This document shows positions 35,645 through 44,175 of a stretch of DNA of 64,000 bases, in pieces. The DNA is taken from positions 930,001-994,000 of the forward strand of contig NZ_CP126251.1 in the NCBI RefSeq assembly GCF_003234115.2. Direction: 5' to 3'. Made by a program: the position numbers and the translations under genes. Positions within the stretch are counted from its first letter, which is position 1. The number at the start of each line of letters is the position of its first letter. This DNA comes from Curtobacterium sp. MCPF17_002 (GTDB lineage Bacteria; Actinomycetota; Actinomycetes; Actinomycetales; Microbacteriaceae). The notes beneath the pieces are model-generated. The model ran no database searches. It was not told the origin of the DNA and saw only the letters and a program-made list of their open reading frames with translations.

Positions 35645-35689
35645 GGTGTGGGCGCAGGGCGCTCCGTGCGGTGCGTTCTCTGCGGAGCG

Positions 35690-36676
35690 TTACGCGTGCA
35701 GCGCCGTGTTGAGCTGGATGCCCTGCCCCTGGCGCTGGAGTGCCTCGACGGCGCCGGAGACCGAGTTGCGGCGGAACAGGATGTTCGGGGTGCCGGAGAG
35801 CTCCGCGGCCTTCACCGTCCTCGCGGTGCCGTCCGGGTTCGGGGCCGCTCCGACGAGGACCACCTTCGTGCCGGCGGTCACGTACAGACCCGCCTCGACC
35901 ACGGAGTCGTCGCCGAGGGAGATGCCGAGGCCGGCGTTGGCGCCGAGGAGTGCGCGCTCGCCCAGGGAGACCCGGTGCGTGCCGCCGCCGGACAGCGTGC
36001 CCATGATGGACGCCCCGCCGCCGATGTCGGTGCCGTTGCCGACGACGACGCCCTGGGACACGCGGCCCTCGATCATCGCGTCGCCCAGCGTGCCGGCGTT
36101 GAAGTTCACGAAGCCCTCGTGCATGACCGTCGTCCCGGGGGCGAGGTGCGCACCGAGGCGGACCCGGTTCGCGTCGCCGATGCGGACGCGGTCCGGCACG
36201 ACGTAGTCGACGAGACGGGGGAACTTGTCGATCGCGTGGACGGCGATGCCGGCGCGCTGCAGCCCCGGACGCAGCCTGGTGAGGTCGTCCGGGTGCACGG
36301 GGCCGGCGTTCGTCCAGGCGACGATCGGCAGGTGCCCGAAGACACCGTCGAGGTTGATCTCGTTCGGACGCACGTGCAGGTGGCTGAGCAGGTGCAGGCG
36401 CAGGTAGGCGTCCGGGGTGCTCGCGGGAGCCGCGTCGATCGTGAGCTCGGTGGTGACGGCCTCGATCCGGACCTCGCGGCGGGGGTCGTCACCGACGTGT
36501 GCCCGGAGTTCGGCGGGGAACACGGCGTCGGAGGGAAGCGCGCCGAGGTGCGTCTCGGGGTACCAGGTGTCGAGCGTCGTACCGTCGGCGGCGATCGTCG
36601 CGAGGCCGTGGCCCCAGGCGTGGGTCGGGCGGTCGGCCCCGTCCGTCGGTTCTGGCTGTGCGGTCGTGTCGGTCAC
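35690..36676 (-). CDS. dapD: Tetrahydrodipicolinate N-succinyltransferase
   Basis: The 328-residue actinobacterial-type DapD has a left-handed beta-helix of hexapeptides ([27 protein letters not shown], about 175-200; [28 protein letters not shown], about 235-265) that forms the succinyl-CoA pocket. It makes N-succinyl-2-amino-6-ketopimelate, the substrate of DapC encoded 2.3 kb away. GTG 36676 has TACCCT exactly six bases before it, so the mRNA is leaderless; it diverges from dapE, also leaderless, over 137 bases. Confidence 0.95.
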   Translation of the reverse strand: MTDTTAQPEPTDGADRPTHAWGHGLATIAADGTTLDTWYPETHLGALPSDAVFPAELRAHVGDDPRREVRIEAVTTELTIDAAPASTPDAYLRLHLLSHLHVRPNEINLDGVFGHLPIVAWTNAGPVHPDDLTRLRPGLQRAGIAVHAIDKFPRLVDYVVPDRVRIGDANRVRLGAHLAPGTTVMHEGFVNFNAGTLGDAMIEGRVSQGVVVGNGTDIGGGASIMGTLSGGGTHRVSLGERALLGANAGLGISLGDDSVVEAGLYVTAGTKVVLVGAAPNPDGTARTVKAAELSGTPNILFRRNSVSGAVEALQRQGQGIQLNTALHA

Positions 36677-36813
36677 GGGACCAGGGTACCGAGGTGCCGG
36701 AGCGGACAGCCGTCCGGCCGGACGGGCGTTGCGGGGCCGCACCGCGCCTCCAGGCCCTGGACGGGGTGGCGGCGGGGCAGCGGGTCGCAAGGGGCTGCCG
36801 ATAAGGTGACCGC

Positions 36814-37896
36814 ATGCCGGAGCAGCTCGACCTCACCGCCTCGTCCATCGACATCACCCGTGCCATCTGCGACATCGAGTCGGTGTCCGGGAACGAAGGG
36901 CCGCTCGCCGACGCGATCGAAGCCGCCCTGTCGCCCCTCGCGCACCTCGAGGTGATCCGTGACGGCGACGCGATCGTTGCGCGGACGAACCTCGGTCGCG
37001 ACCGCCGGGTCGTCATCGCCGGGCACATCGACACCGTCCCGCTCAACGCGAACCTGCCGACGGAGTTCCGCACGGCGGAGGACGGCACCGAGATCCTCTG
37101 GGGACGCGGCACCGTCGACATGAAGGGCGGCTGCGCCGTCCAGCTCAAGCTCGCACACGACCTGTCCGCGCCGAGCGTCGACGTCACCTGGGTGTTCTAC
37201 GACCACGAGGAGGTCAGCGACGCGCTGAACGGCCTCGGTCGTCTGGCCCGGACCCGTCCGGAGCTCCTCGCCGGTGACTTCGCGATCCTCGGCGAACCGT
37301 CCGGCGCGCAGATCGAGGGCGGCTGCAACGGCAACCTCCGCGCCGAGGTCCGCACGTTCGGCAAGCGGTCGCACAGCGCCCGCAGCTGGATCGGCGACAA
37401 CGCGATCCACAAGACCGCGCCGATCCTGGCCACGCTCGCGGCGTACGAACCCCGCACGGTGACGGTCGACGGGCTCGAGTACCGCGAGGGCCTCAACGCC
37501 GTCGGTATCTCCGGCGGGATCGCCGGCAACGTCATCCCCGACGAGGCGATGGTGCACGTCAACTACCGGTTCGCCCCCTCTCGGAGCGCCGACGAGGCCG
37601 TGGCGCACATCCGTGAGCTGTTCGACGGGTACGACGTGCAGATCGTCGACCTCGCGGCCGGTGCCCGACCGGGCCTCGACGCACCCCTCGCGCAGGACTT
37701 CGTCGCGGCCGTGGGCGGACCGGCGCCGCGTCCGAAGTACGGCTGGACCGACGTCGCCCGGTTCTCCGAGCTCGGCGTGCCTGCCGTCAACTACGGCCCC
37801 GGCGAGCCGGTGTTCGCCCACCACGACGACGAGCAGGTCCCCGTCGACCAGATCACCTCGGTCGAGGACGGTCTGCGTCGGTGGCTGACGGCCTGA
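36814..37896 (+). CDS. dapE: Succinyl-diaminopimelate desuccinylase
   Basis: The 360-residue M20A metallo-enzyme removes succinate to give LL-diaminopimelate. Metal ligands: [13 protein letters not shown] (about residue 69), [14 protein letters not shown] (about 97), DHEEVSD (about 131), and the C-terminal His in [10 protein letters not shown] (about 329). ATG 36814 has TAAGGT exactly six bases upstream. The end overlaps the next gene by 16 bases. Together with dapC and dapD it completes the succinylase segment of lysine and peptidoglycan precursor synthesis. Confidence 0.95.
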   Translation: MPEQLDLTASSIDITRAICDIESVSGNEGPLADAIEAALSPLAHLEVIRDGDAIVARTNLGRDRRVVIAGHIDTVPLNANLPTEFRTAEDGTEILWGRGTVDMKGGCAVQLKLAHDLSAPSVDVTWVFYDHEEVSDALNGLGRLARTRPELLAGDFAILGEPSGAQIEGGCNGNLRAEVRTFGKRSHSARSWIGDNAIHKTAPILATLAAYEPRTVTVDGLEYREGLNAVGISGGIAGNVIPDEAMVHVNYRFAPSRSADEAVAHIRELFDGYDVQIVDLAAGARPGLDAPLAQDFVAAVGGPAPRPKYGWTDVARFSELGVPAVNYGPGEPVFAHHDDEQVPVDQITSVEDGLRRWLTA

Positions 37897-39125
37897 CGAC
37901 GGCCGGGACCACCCGGCTGAGCCCTGCTCGAGCCCGCTGGCACGCCCGCTACCGGGTCGTTCCGTGGTGGGTGCGGATCACGGTCGTCTACGCGGTGGCG
38001 CGCCTGGTGACCGGCGCGATGCTCACGGCGTTCGCGAGTGTGCAGGCGGCCAACTCGTTCACCGTCCAGCATCCGTCGTACCTGTCGTTCGCCTCGATCT
38101 GGGACGGCGCCTGGTATCGGGTGATCGCGGCGAACGGGTACCCGTCGACGCTGCCCGTGGACGCGGCCGGGCACGTGACGGAGAACGCGTGGGCGTTCAT
38201 GCCGGCGTACCCGTTCCTGGTCCGGGCCCTGATGGCGCTGACCGGGGCGTCGTTCGAGTTCGTCGCGGTGTCGGTCTCGCTGCTGTGCGGTTGGGGCGCG
38301 GCACTGGTGTTCCGCCGGCTGATGGGCAGGTTCCTCGACCCGGCGCGGGCGACGTTCGCCACGGTCCTGTTCTGCGTCGCGCCGGTCTCGGCGATGTTCC
38401 AGGTCGCCTACGCGGAGTCGATGGGGCTGTTCCTGCTCCTCGTCGCACTCCTGCTGATGGTCGAGCGGCGCTGGTGGACGATGCTGCCCGTCGTGCTGCT
38501 GCTCGGCATGACCCGCCCGACCGGACTGGCGTTCGCGCTCCTCATCGTGCTGTTCCTCGGCGTCTGGTTCGTCCGACCGGCCTGGATCCGGTCGTCGGAA
38601 CCGCTGACCGTCCGCCGGTTCGTGCCGCCCGCGGTCGTGGCCGTCGTGTCCGGGCTCGTCGGCCTGGCCTGGCCGGCGATCGCGTGGGCGGTCACCGGCG
38701 TCCCGAAGGCCTACACCGACACCGAGCTCGCGTGGCGGTCGTCGTACATCGGCTGGAAGGAGCTCGTGCCCTTCGCGCCGTGGATCCAGGGCTTCGGCTG
38801 GTGGTTCCGGCAGCCGGCCGGCGGCATCCTGCTCGCCGTGGTCGTCGTCGGGTTCGCGGCGTTCGTGTTCCTGCCCGCGGCACGGCGGATCGGCCTCGAG
38901 CTCCGGCTGTGGGGCGTCGCCTACCTCGTCTACCTGCTCGCGGTGTTCTTCCCGCAGTCGAGCACGTGGCGGATCCTGCTGCCGATCGCGCCGCTCCTCG
39001 GGATCGTGGCGCTGCCGCGGTCACGGGTCTACCGGGTGGCCGTCGTCGTGGCCTTCCTCGCCCTGCAGTGGGCGTGGATGTACTTCTGCTGGTGGGTCGA
39101 CGGTTACGACTGGACCCCGCCGTGA
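37881..39125 (+). CDS. GT-C-like multi-pass membrane protein (PIG-V/mannosyltransferase-like)
   Basis: The 414-residue protein has about ten hydrophobic segments. An early luminal loop, FASIWDGAWYRVIAANGYPS (about residues 64-83), and AFMPAYPFLVRALM (about 105) resemble the 'WDxxWYxxIA..GY' and 'FFPLYP' patterns of PIG-V-type GPI mannosyltransferases. This suggests a polyprenyl-phosphate-mannose-dependent glycosyltransferase of the cell envelope; acceptor unknown. The GTG start overlaps dapE by 16 bases, and the last 22 bases overlap the convergent AI-2E gene. Confidence 0.75.
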   Translation: MADGLTTAGTTRLSPARARWHARYRVVPWWVRITVVYAVARLVTGAMLTAFASVQAANSFTVQHPSYLSFASIWDGAWYRVIAANGYPSTLPVDAAGHVTENAWAFMPAYPFLVRALMALTGASFEFVAVSVSLLCGWGAALVFRRLMGRFLDPARATFATVLFCVAPVSAMFQVAYAESMGLFLLLVALLLMVERRWWTMLPVVLLLGMTRPTGLAFALLIVLFLGVWFVRPAWIRSSEPLTVRRFVPPAVVAVVSGLVGLAWPAIAWAVTGVPKAYTDTELAWRSSYIGWKELVPFAPWIQGFGWWFRQPAGGILLAVVVVGFAAFVFLPAARRIGLELRLWGVAYLVYLLAVFFPQSSTWRILLPIAPLLGIVALPRSRVYRVAVVVAFLALQWAWMYFCWWVDGYDWTPP

Positions 39126-40384
39126 TCGGCGCCGGCCGCTGATGTGCTCGGCCGCCGTGCAGCGGCTCCGTCGCTCGGCCGCTGCGCCGCGGCGGCGTCG
39201 CCCGGCCGCTGCGCCGCGGCGGCGTCGCCCGGCCGCTGCGCTGCCGCGGCGTCGTCGCCCGGCCGCCACGCCGCCGCGGCGGTGACCATCGCGTTCACGG
39301 TCGCGATGAACGGCACCGCGAAGAACGCCCCGACGACCCCCGCGATCGTGGTGCCCGCGGTCACCCCGAGGACCACCCCGAGCGGGTGCACCTTGACGGC
39401 CTGCCCGGTCAGGAACGGGTGCAGGACGTGGCTCTCGAGCTGCTGCACGAGCACGACGACGCCGAGCATGATCAGCGCCGTCACCCAGCCGTTGAAGACC
39501 AGCGCGATGAGCACGGCGACGATCCCGGCGACGATCGCTCCGACGACCGGGACGAACGCCCCGAGGAACACGATCACGCCGATCGGGATGGCCAGGGGGA
39601 TCTGCAGGACGAGCGCCCCGATCACGACGCCGAGCGCGTCCGTGACGGCGACGAGCAGCTGGATGCGGATGAAGCTCGTCAGCGTCTTCCAGCCGGCGTG
39701 ACCGGCGACGTCGATGCGCGGACGGGCGCTGCGCGGGAAGAGTCGGACCACCCACGCCCAGATCCGGGGCCCGTCGATGAGCACGAACAGCGTCGTGAAC
39801 ACGATGATGAAGAGACCCTCGAAGACGTGCAACGCGCCGGACCCCGCGGCCTGGAACCCGGACAGGATCGACGAGGCGTGCGCCTGCAGGTAGTCGGAGC
39901 CGTCGGACACCCACGTGTTGACGTCCTTCGCCGTGATGCCGAACGGCTGGCTGTCGAGCAGGGACTGCAGCGACCGCACGCTGTGGTGCAGCCGGTGCTC
40001 GAGCGACGGCAGGTCGTACCGGATCTGCGCGGTGACCACCAGCGCGAGGGTGCCGATGGCGAGGACGATCGCCACGAAGCAGGACAGCACCGCGGTCCAC
40101 TTCGGCCAACGGTGCCGTTGGAGGAACGCCGACATCGGCGCGAGCAGCGCGCAGACGAGCAGCGCGATGAGGAACGGTACGACGATGTCCTGCAACAGGA
40201 CGACGAGCGCGATGACGACCGCCAGCAGCCCGGCGACCACGAGCAGACGCCACGAGAATCCGGCTGCGACACGCATCCCGGCGGGAACCGCGTCGTCCGA
40301 CCGGCCAGCGCCGACGGGTGCGGCCGGGGCGCTCTCGGACGGCGTTCGAGGGGCTCGACGGCGCATGGAGCGGATGTTCGGCAT
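39104..40384 (-). CDS. AI-2E family transporter with repeated alanine-rich tail
   Basis: The 426-residue protein has eight or so membrane segments in the AI-2E/YdgG/TqsA pattern, with QDIVVPFLIALLVCALLAPMSAFLQRHRWPKW near residue 65 and IPIGVIVFLGAFVPVVGAIVAG (about 260), LVQQLESHVLHPFLTG (about 310). Family members export small molecules or ions, and some act as Na+/H+ antiporters. The C-terminal 50 residues are made of tandem AAAAQRPGD repeats. ATG 40384 is preceded by TAACCT at exactly six bases. Confidence 0.88.
   Translation of the reverse strand: MPNIRSMRRRAPRTPSESAPAAPVGAGRSDDAVPAGMRVAAGFSWRLLVVAGLLAVVIALVVLLQDIVVPFLIALLVCALLAPMSAFLQRHRWPKWTAVLSCFVAIVLAIGTLALVVTAQIRYDLPSLEHRLHHSVRSLQSLLDSQPFGITAKDVNTWVSDGSDYLQAHASSILSGFQAAGSGALHVFEGLFIIVFTTLFVLIDGPRIWAWVVRLFPRSARPRIDVAGHAGWKTLTSFIRIQLLVAVTDALGVVIGALVLQIPLAIPIGVIVFLGAFVPVVGAIVAGIVAVLIALVFNGWVTALIMLGVVVLVQQLESHVLHPFLTGQAVKVHPLGVVLGVTAGTTIAGVVGAFFAVPFIATVNAMVTAAAAWRPGDDAAAAQRPGDAAAAQRPGDAAAAQRPSDGAAARRPSTSAAGADHGGVQS
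39177..39260. repeat. 27-bp tandem repeat in the AI-2E gene's 3' end
   Basis: Two identical 27-bp units (CGGCCGCTGCGCCGCGGCGG...) and a diverged 30-bp third encode AAAAQRPGD-type units near the C-terminus. Confidence 0.85.
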
Positions 40385-40511
40385 CCGCCAAGGTTAGGAA
40401 TCCGAGCCGCGAGAACGTCCCGATTCGCCACCCCCAACCTGGGCGGTTTCGCAGTTCCCCCATCGATACGAGATAATGGGCGTGCATGTACTGCGCGAAA
40501 GGGGACATCTG

Positions 40512-40682
40512 ATGGCAGCCATGAAGCCGAGGACCGGTGACGGGCCGATGGAGGCTGTTAAGGAGGGTCGACTCATCGTCGTGCGGGTTCCGCTCGAAGG
40601 TGGAGGCCGCCTGGTCGTCTCGGTCAACGATGCCGAGGCCAAGGAACTCCATGACGCACTCGCTGAGGTCGTCTCGGCCTAG
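40512..40682 (+). CDS. DUF3117 family protein, 56 aa
   Basis: The 56-residue protein MAAMKPRTGDGPMEAVKEGR...RVPLEGGGRLVVSVNDAEAKEL is a near-perfect DUF3117 (Rv1211-like, function unknown, nearly universal in actinobacteria). Start ATG 40512 follows AAAGGGG at seven bases; an in-frame upstream ATG is not used. GATAAT (40471-40476) may serve as -10. It is followed by a terminator. Confidence 0.92.
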   Translation: MAAMKPRTGDGPMEAVKEGRLIVVRVPLEGGGRLVVSVNDAEAKELHDALAEVVSA

Positions 40683-40702
40683 TACGTCGAAGCACTGAAC
40701 GA

Positions 40703-40734
40703 CAGAGCCCGGAGCGTGTACGCGCCGGGCTCTG
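40703..40734 (+). terminator. Terminator after the DUF3117 gene
   Basis: CAGAGCCCGG pairs with CCGGGCTCTG around a 12-base loop, 20 bases after the stop. Confidence 0.8.
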
Positions 40735-40782
40735 CCGCTGCCCCCGGCCGGGTCTGTCGGTGCTCTCCGGCACGATGAGGGT

Positions 40783-41505
40783 GTGCCACGGACCCGTCTG
40801 CCGATCCGCCGCGTCGAGGAGTACGCGCCGGAGCCGCTCCCGCGCGCGCAGTGGCCCGGCACCCTCGCGCCCGTGCAGCAGCTGCTCGACGACGGGCTCG
40901 ACCTCGCCCCGGTGACGGTCCTCGTCGGCGACAACGGCGTCGGGAAGTCGACCCTGGTCGAGGCGATGGCGCTCGCGTTCGGGATGGGGCCGGAGGGCGG
41001 CTCCACGATGTCCGGTCACTCGACGCGGCCGTCCGAGTCGCAGCTGTGGGAGCACCTCGTCCTCGTGCGGGAGCTCGGCGCGGCCAAGAGCGGCTTCTTC
41101 CTCCGCGCCGAGACGATGCACGGGGTCTTCACGTACTTGGAGGACCACCCCGGTGCGCGCCCCGAACCAGTCTTCCACGAGCGCAGCCACGGTGAGTCGT
41201 TCCTCGACTTCGTGATCGACCGATCGGAGTGGCCAGGGTTGTGGATCCTCGACGAGCCCGAGTCGGCGCTGTCCTTCTCCGGCTGCCTGGCGCTCATCGG
41301 GCTCCTGCAGTCGATCGTCGACACCGGGCGCGGGCAGGTCGTGCTGTCGACGCACTCGCCCGTGCTCGCCGCGTTCCCCGGTGCCGCGATCCACGAGGTC
41401 GGCGAGTGGGGCATCCGGCGCGCCGATTGGAGCGACCTCGACCTGGTGCGGAACCAGCGGGCGTTCCTCGAGTCGCCGGAGCGCTACCTGCGCCACCTGT
41501 CCTGA
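40783..41505 (+). CDS. Small AAA/ABC-like ATPase
   Basis: The 240-residue protein has Walker A VLVGDNGVGKSTLVEAM (about residues 47-63), an ABC-type Walker B GLWILDEPESALS (about 149-161), and VVLSTHSPVLAAFPGA (about 187), the H-loop. The D-loop and H-loop are in order but the classical LSGGQ signature is replaced (SHGESFLDFV-type). This is the single-domain actinobacterial AAA_21/SMC-like ATPase (about 240-270 aa) of unknown role. It lies convergent with the O-methyltransferase gene. Confidence 0.8.
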   Translation: MPRTRLPIRRVEEYAPEPLPRAQWPGTLAPVQQLLDDGLDLAPVTVLVGDNGVGKSTLVEAMALAFGMGPEGGSTMSGHSTRPSESQLWEHLVLVRELGAAKSGFFLRAETMHGVFTYLEDHPGARPEPVFHERSHGESFLDFVIDRSEWPGLWILDEPESALSFSGCLALIGLLQSIVDTGRGQVVLSTHSPVLAAFPGAAIHEVGEWGIRRADWSDLDLVRNQRAFLESPERYLRHLS

Positions 41506-41527
41506 GGAGACCTGGCGATCGGGTGGG

Positions 41528-42166
41528 CTACGCGGAGACCTTCGTCATCTGCAGCAGCCCGTCGCCCGCCGGCGACAGCGAGCTGATGACCGCACCCGAG
41601 GTCGACACCTCGGTGAGGAGCAACCGGAAGTCCGTCGTCGCCCGGTCCCGCTTCACCGGGTCCGCCACGCGCCCGCGCCAGAGTGCGTGCGGCACGAGCA
41701 CCGTGCCGCCGAGGCGTGCGAGCCGCAGCCCGTGCTCGACGTACTCGATGACGTGCTCCGGGTCGGCGTCGACGAGGACGACGTCGTACGACGCCTCGTT
41801 CATCCGGGGGAGGACCTGGTTCGCGCGGCCCGGGATGAGCCGGATGCGTGCGGGCGCGGAGCCGGCCGCGATGTACGCGTCGCGGGCGTACTGCTGGTGG
41901 TCCACTTCGACGTCGATCGTCGTGAGGGTGGCGTTCGGCGCGCCGCCGAGCAGGTACAGGCCGGAGACGCCGAGCCCGGTGCCGATCTCGATCATGCTCG
42001 TCGCGCGGGAGGCGGCGGCGATGACACCGATCTGTGCACCGATGGCGGGGGAGATCGCCTCGACCCCGAGCTCGAGCGAGTGCTCACGCGCGCGGGCGAT
42101 CACCTCTGACTCCGAGACGATGTCCTCGGCGAACTTCCAGTTCGACTCTTTCTCTGACACGCACAC
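41528..42166 (-). CDS. O-methyltransferase family 3 (SAM-dependent)
   Basis: The 212-residue product has MIEIGTGLGVSGLYLLGG (SAM loop, about residue 59), TTIDVEVDHQQYARDAY (about 82), and VVLVDADPEHVIEYVEH (motif with metal-binding Asp, about 128). It is of the catechol O-methyltransferase-like type III family, as Rv1220c of M. tuberculosis. GTG 42166 is used; GTG 42160 is a shorter option. TAGAGT lies 15 bases upstream. It diverges from tatB. Confidence 0.85.
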   Translation of the reverse strand: MCVSEKESNWKFAEDIVSESEVIARAREHSLELGVEAISPAIGAQIGVIAAASRATSMIEIGTGLGVSGLYLLGGAPNATLTTIDVEVDHQQYARDAYIAAGSAPARIRLIPGRANQVLPRMNEASYDVVLVDADPEHVIEYVEHGLRLARLGGTVLVPHALWRGRVADPVKRDRATTDFRLLLTEVSTSGAVISSLSPAGDGLLQMTKVSA

Positions 42167-42224
42167 TCCGTTCGGGTGACAACTCTACGGGTGCTGTCGG
42201 GCCGGGACGGGTTACGCTCGTACC

Positions 42225-42593
42225 GTGTTCGACGGCTTCGAGAAGTTCCTGGTGATCGGGATCATCGGCGTCCTCCTGCTCGGGCCGCAGCGGCTGCCGA
42301 TGTACGCCCAGAAGCTCGCCGAGTTCGTGAAGGCCGTCCGTCGCTTCGCCGACACCGCGAAGGACCGCATGCGCGAGGAGATGGGTCCCGAGTTCGACGA
42401 GGTCGACTGGCAGAAGCTCGACCCGCGGCAGTACGACCCGCGCCGGATCATCCGCGATGCCCTGCTCGACTCCGGCGGCAGTGCTGCCGCCGTGCAGACG
42501 GCGCAGGTCACCGCCTCCAAGGTGCGCGCGACGGCACCGGTGGTGCCGCTCGCCGTCGGCGAGGCCGCACCCTACGACGCCGAGGCGACCTGA
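42225..42593 (+). CDS. tatB: Sec-independent translocase subunit TatB
   Basis: The 122-residue protein has the TatA/B pattern: short N-terminus, membrane helix FLVIGIIGVLLLGPQRLP (about residues 8-25, with the GP hinge), then an amphipathic helix YAQKLAEFVKAVRRFADTAK. The acidic DEVDWQKLDPRQYDPRRII segment is characteristic of actinobacterial TatB. It works with TatC and TatA (not in this window) to export folded proteins. GTG 42225 has TACGCT exactly six bases upstream. The stop lies in a 23-bp tandem repeat. Confidence 0.9.
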   Translation: MFDGFEKFLVIGIIGVLLLGPQRLPMYAQKLAEFVKAVRRFADTAKDRMREEMGPEFDEVDWQKLDPRQYDPRRIIRDALLDSGGSAAAVQTAQVTASKVRATAPVVPLAVGEAAPYDAEAT

Positions 42594-42643
42594 CGCACGA
42601 CGCCGAGACGACCTGACGCTCGACGCCCAGGCGACCTGACGCA
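42575..42643 (+). repeat. 23-bp tandem repeat x3 over the tatB stop codon
   Basis: Three 23-bp units (CGACGCCGAGGCGACCTGAC..., three or fewer differences each) begin in the last tatB codons; the first unit contains its TGA and the others repeat the same TGA. Confidence 0.9.
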
Positions 42644-42658
42644 CGTCACCTGACCGGA

Positions 42659-42708
42659 TGACGGACTGGAGGCGCGGTGCCAGCTGGCACCGCGCCTCCA
42701 GTCCGTCA
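42659..42708. terminator. Perfect 50-bp palindrome between convergent tatB and chitinase genes
   Basis: Left half TGACGGA then CTGGAGGCGCGGTGCCAG, with an exact mirror on the right. It is the same element as at 3266-3313 apart from the outer stem. Position between convergent genes suggests bidirectional termination. Confidence 0.85.
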
Positions 42709-42718
42709 GTGGTCGCGG

Positions 42719-44011
42719 CTACCGCAGGTCGGCGAGGAACCGGTCCGTCCACGCGAGTGCGGGTGCGCTCGGGACCGAGCTGCACGTCGACGACGCCGTC
42801 GTCGAGGCGCAGGGGGTGTCGCGGTCGAGCGACCAGGAGTGGACGCCGGCGAGGCCGTTCGCCTTGGCGTACGCGGACAGCGTGTCGACGTCGGTGAGTG
42901 TGAAGACCTCGTCGGTGGCGTCGTTCACGCCGATCATCGGCGTGACCTCGATCTTCGACGGCGCGATGCCGTACGTGTGCTCGAGGTTGGTGACGGCCTG
43001 GACGGACGACTTCCCCATGTCACAGGTCGATCCGGACAGGACGCAGTTCGCGGCGGTGGCCCGGCCGAGGTCCATCGTCATGAGGTTGACGGTGTAGTTC
43101 GTCAGGCTCGACGCCTTGATCGCCTTCACGGTGGCGTCACCGGTGCTGTTCAGCCCGCCGAACGAACCGTCCGAAGCGGCGAGGGTCGCCAGCGTGAACG
43201 AGAAGCGAAGCCCCGGGTACTTCGTCTGTGCGAGCGCCGCGGCGTTCACGAGGTTCTGCACGTCGGCAGTGGACTGCCCGCTCTCGATGTCGAAGTCGAC
43301 ACCGATCATGTGCGGCGTGGCGTAGCGCGCGATGAACGACTGCAGGGCGGTGCCGGAGCACTTGAAGGAGCCCGCGGCGCCGCCGGTGCTGACGATGTAG
43401 TTCACCCCCGCGGCGTCGAGCTTCGGGATGTTGGCGCTCGCGAAAGCGTCCGCGGCGACCCCGCCCCAGTTCTCGCTGCCGCACGTGCCGGTCGCGAAGG
43501 CGAGGGTGATCGCCTTGAGACCGGGTTCGCGGGTGGACACGAGGCTGTTGCTCGACCCGACGACGGGGATCCGGGTCCCCGTGACGGCGGTGTTCATGAC
43601 GTTCGTGTTCCAGTCGAGGTTCACCGTGACGTCCTTGTACGGGCTGAAGACGAGCCCGCTCGCGGTGCCGGCGCTCCCACCGCCCGGCGTGGTCGTCCCG
43701 CCGCCGGTCCCACCGCCCGTGCCCCCACCGGTGCTGCCGCCCGTGCAGGCACCGGACGACGTCCAGGGCTGCCCGCTGCCCGTCACCCCCGAGTGCGTCG
43801 CGGGGTCGTCGCCCTGCGTCCACCAGTTCGCGGTGTAGTTCGTGCCGGCCTCACTGACCGTGGCGCCGCCGTTGTAGGCCGTGCCGGCGCTCCAGGCGGT
43901 CGCACACGAGGGTGTCGCGGCGAGTGCTGGTGCTGCGGCGAGTGATCCCCCTGCGATCGTCGCCACGACGGCGGCCACGAGGCCGATCCGTACCCGGGTG
44001 TTCTTCTGCAC
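42719..44011 (-). CDS. Secreted GH18 chitinase with CBM5/12 chitin-binding domain
   Basis: The 430-residue exported enzyme starts with a signal peptide (QKNTRVRIGLVAAVVATIAG then APALA). A CBM5/12 module follows (CATAWSAGTAYNGGATVSEAG, NWWTQGDDPATHSG, QPWTSSGAC; about residues 35-90). A Gly/Thr linker is next, then a GH18 catalytic barrel with the DxDxE-type motif IGVDFDIES (about 240; Glu as acid/base) and SLDRDTPC near the end. It would hydrolyse chitin. GTG 44011 follows AGGAGA. Four or more cysteines in the catalytic part could form disulfides. Confidence 0.93.
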   Translation of the reverse strand: MQKNTRVRIGLVAAVVATIAGGSLAAAPALAATPSCATAWSAGTAYNGGATVSEAGTNYTANWWTQGDDPATHSGVTGSGQPWTSSGACTGGSTGGGTGGGTGGGTTTPGGGSAGTASGLVFSPYKDVTVNLDWNTNVMNTAVTGTRIPVVGSSNSLVSTREPGLKAITLAFATGTCGSENWGGVAADAFASANIPKLDAAGVNYIVSTGGAAGSFKCSGTALQSFIARYATPHMIGVDFDIESGQSTADVQNLVNAAALAQTKYPGLRFSFTLATLAASDGSFGGLNSTGDATVKAIKASSLTNYTVNLMTMDLGRATAANCVLSGSTCDMGKSSVQAVTNLEHTYGIAPSKIEVTPMIGVNDATDEVFTLTDVDTLSAYAKANGLAGVHSWSLDRDTPCASTTASSTCSSVPSAPALAWTDRFLADLR

Positions 44012-44175
44012 GCGGTTCTCCTGTCCTCGGCCGGACGTCGTCGTCCGGCGGATGGAACCCCTGCGACCTGATTTCGCAGGAGCATTGTGGAATACCCCTG
44101 CATATTGCTCTCGGGTGGAACGACCTGTCCATGAAAGGACGTACAGGTGCGCGCCGACCGGACGGTCCGACCCGG

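Larger units (their letters stand above)
34972..35689. other. Repeat-rich intergenic region between gltA and dapD (718 bp)
   Basis: This is the largest gene-free stretch. It holds three 15-bp units (CGCCCGCAACGCGCT type, 35122-35166), three inverted-repeat elements (35181-35457) and a copy of the dispersed palindrome (35588-35644). No plausible gene is found in either strand; open frames here lack starts, motifs and codon bias. No promoter or RNA gene was recognised. Confidence 0.7.
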
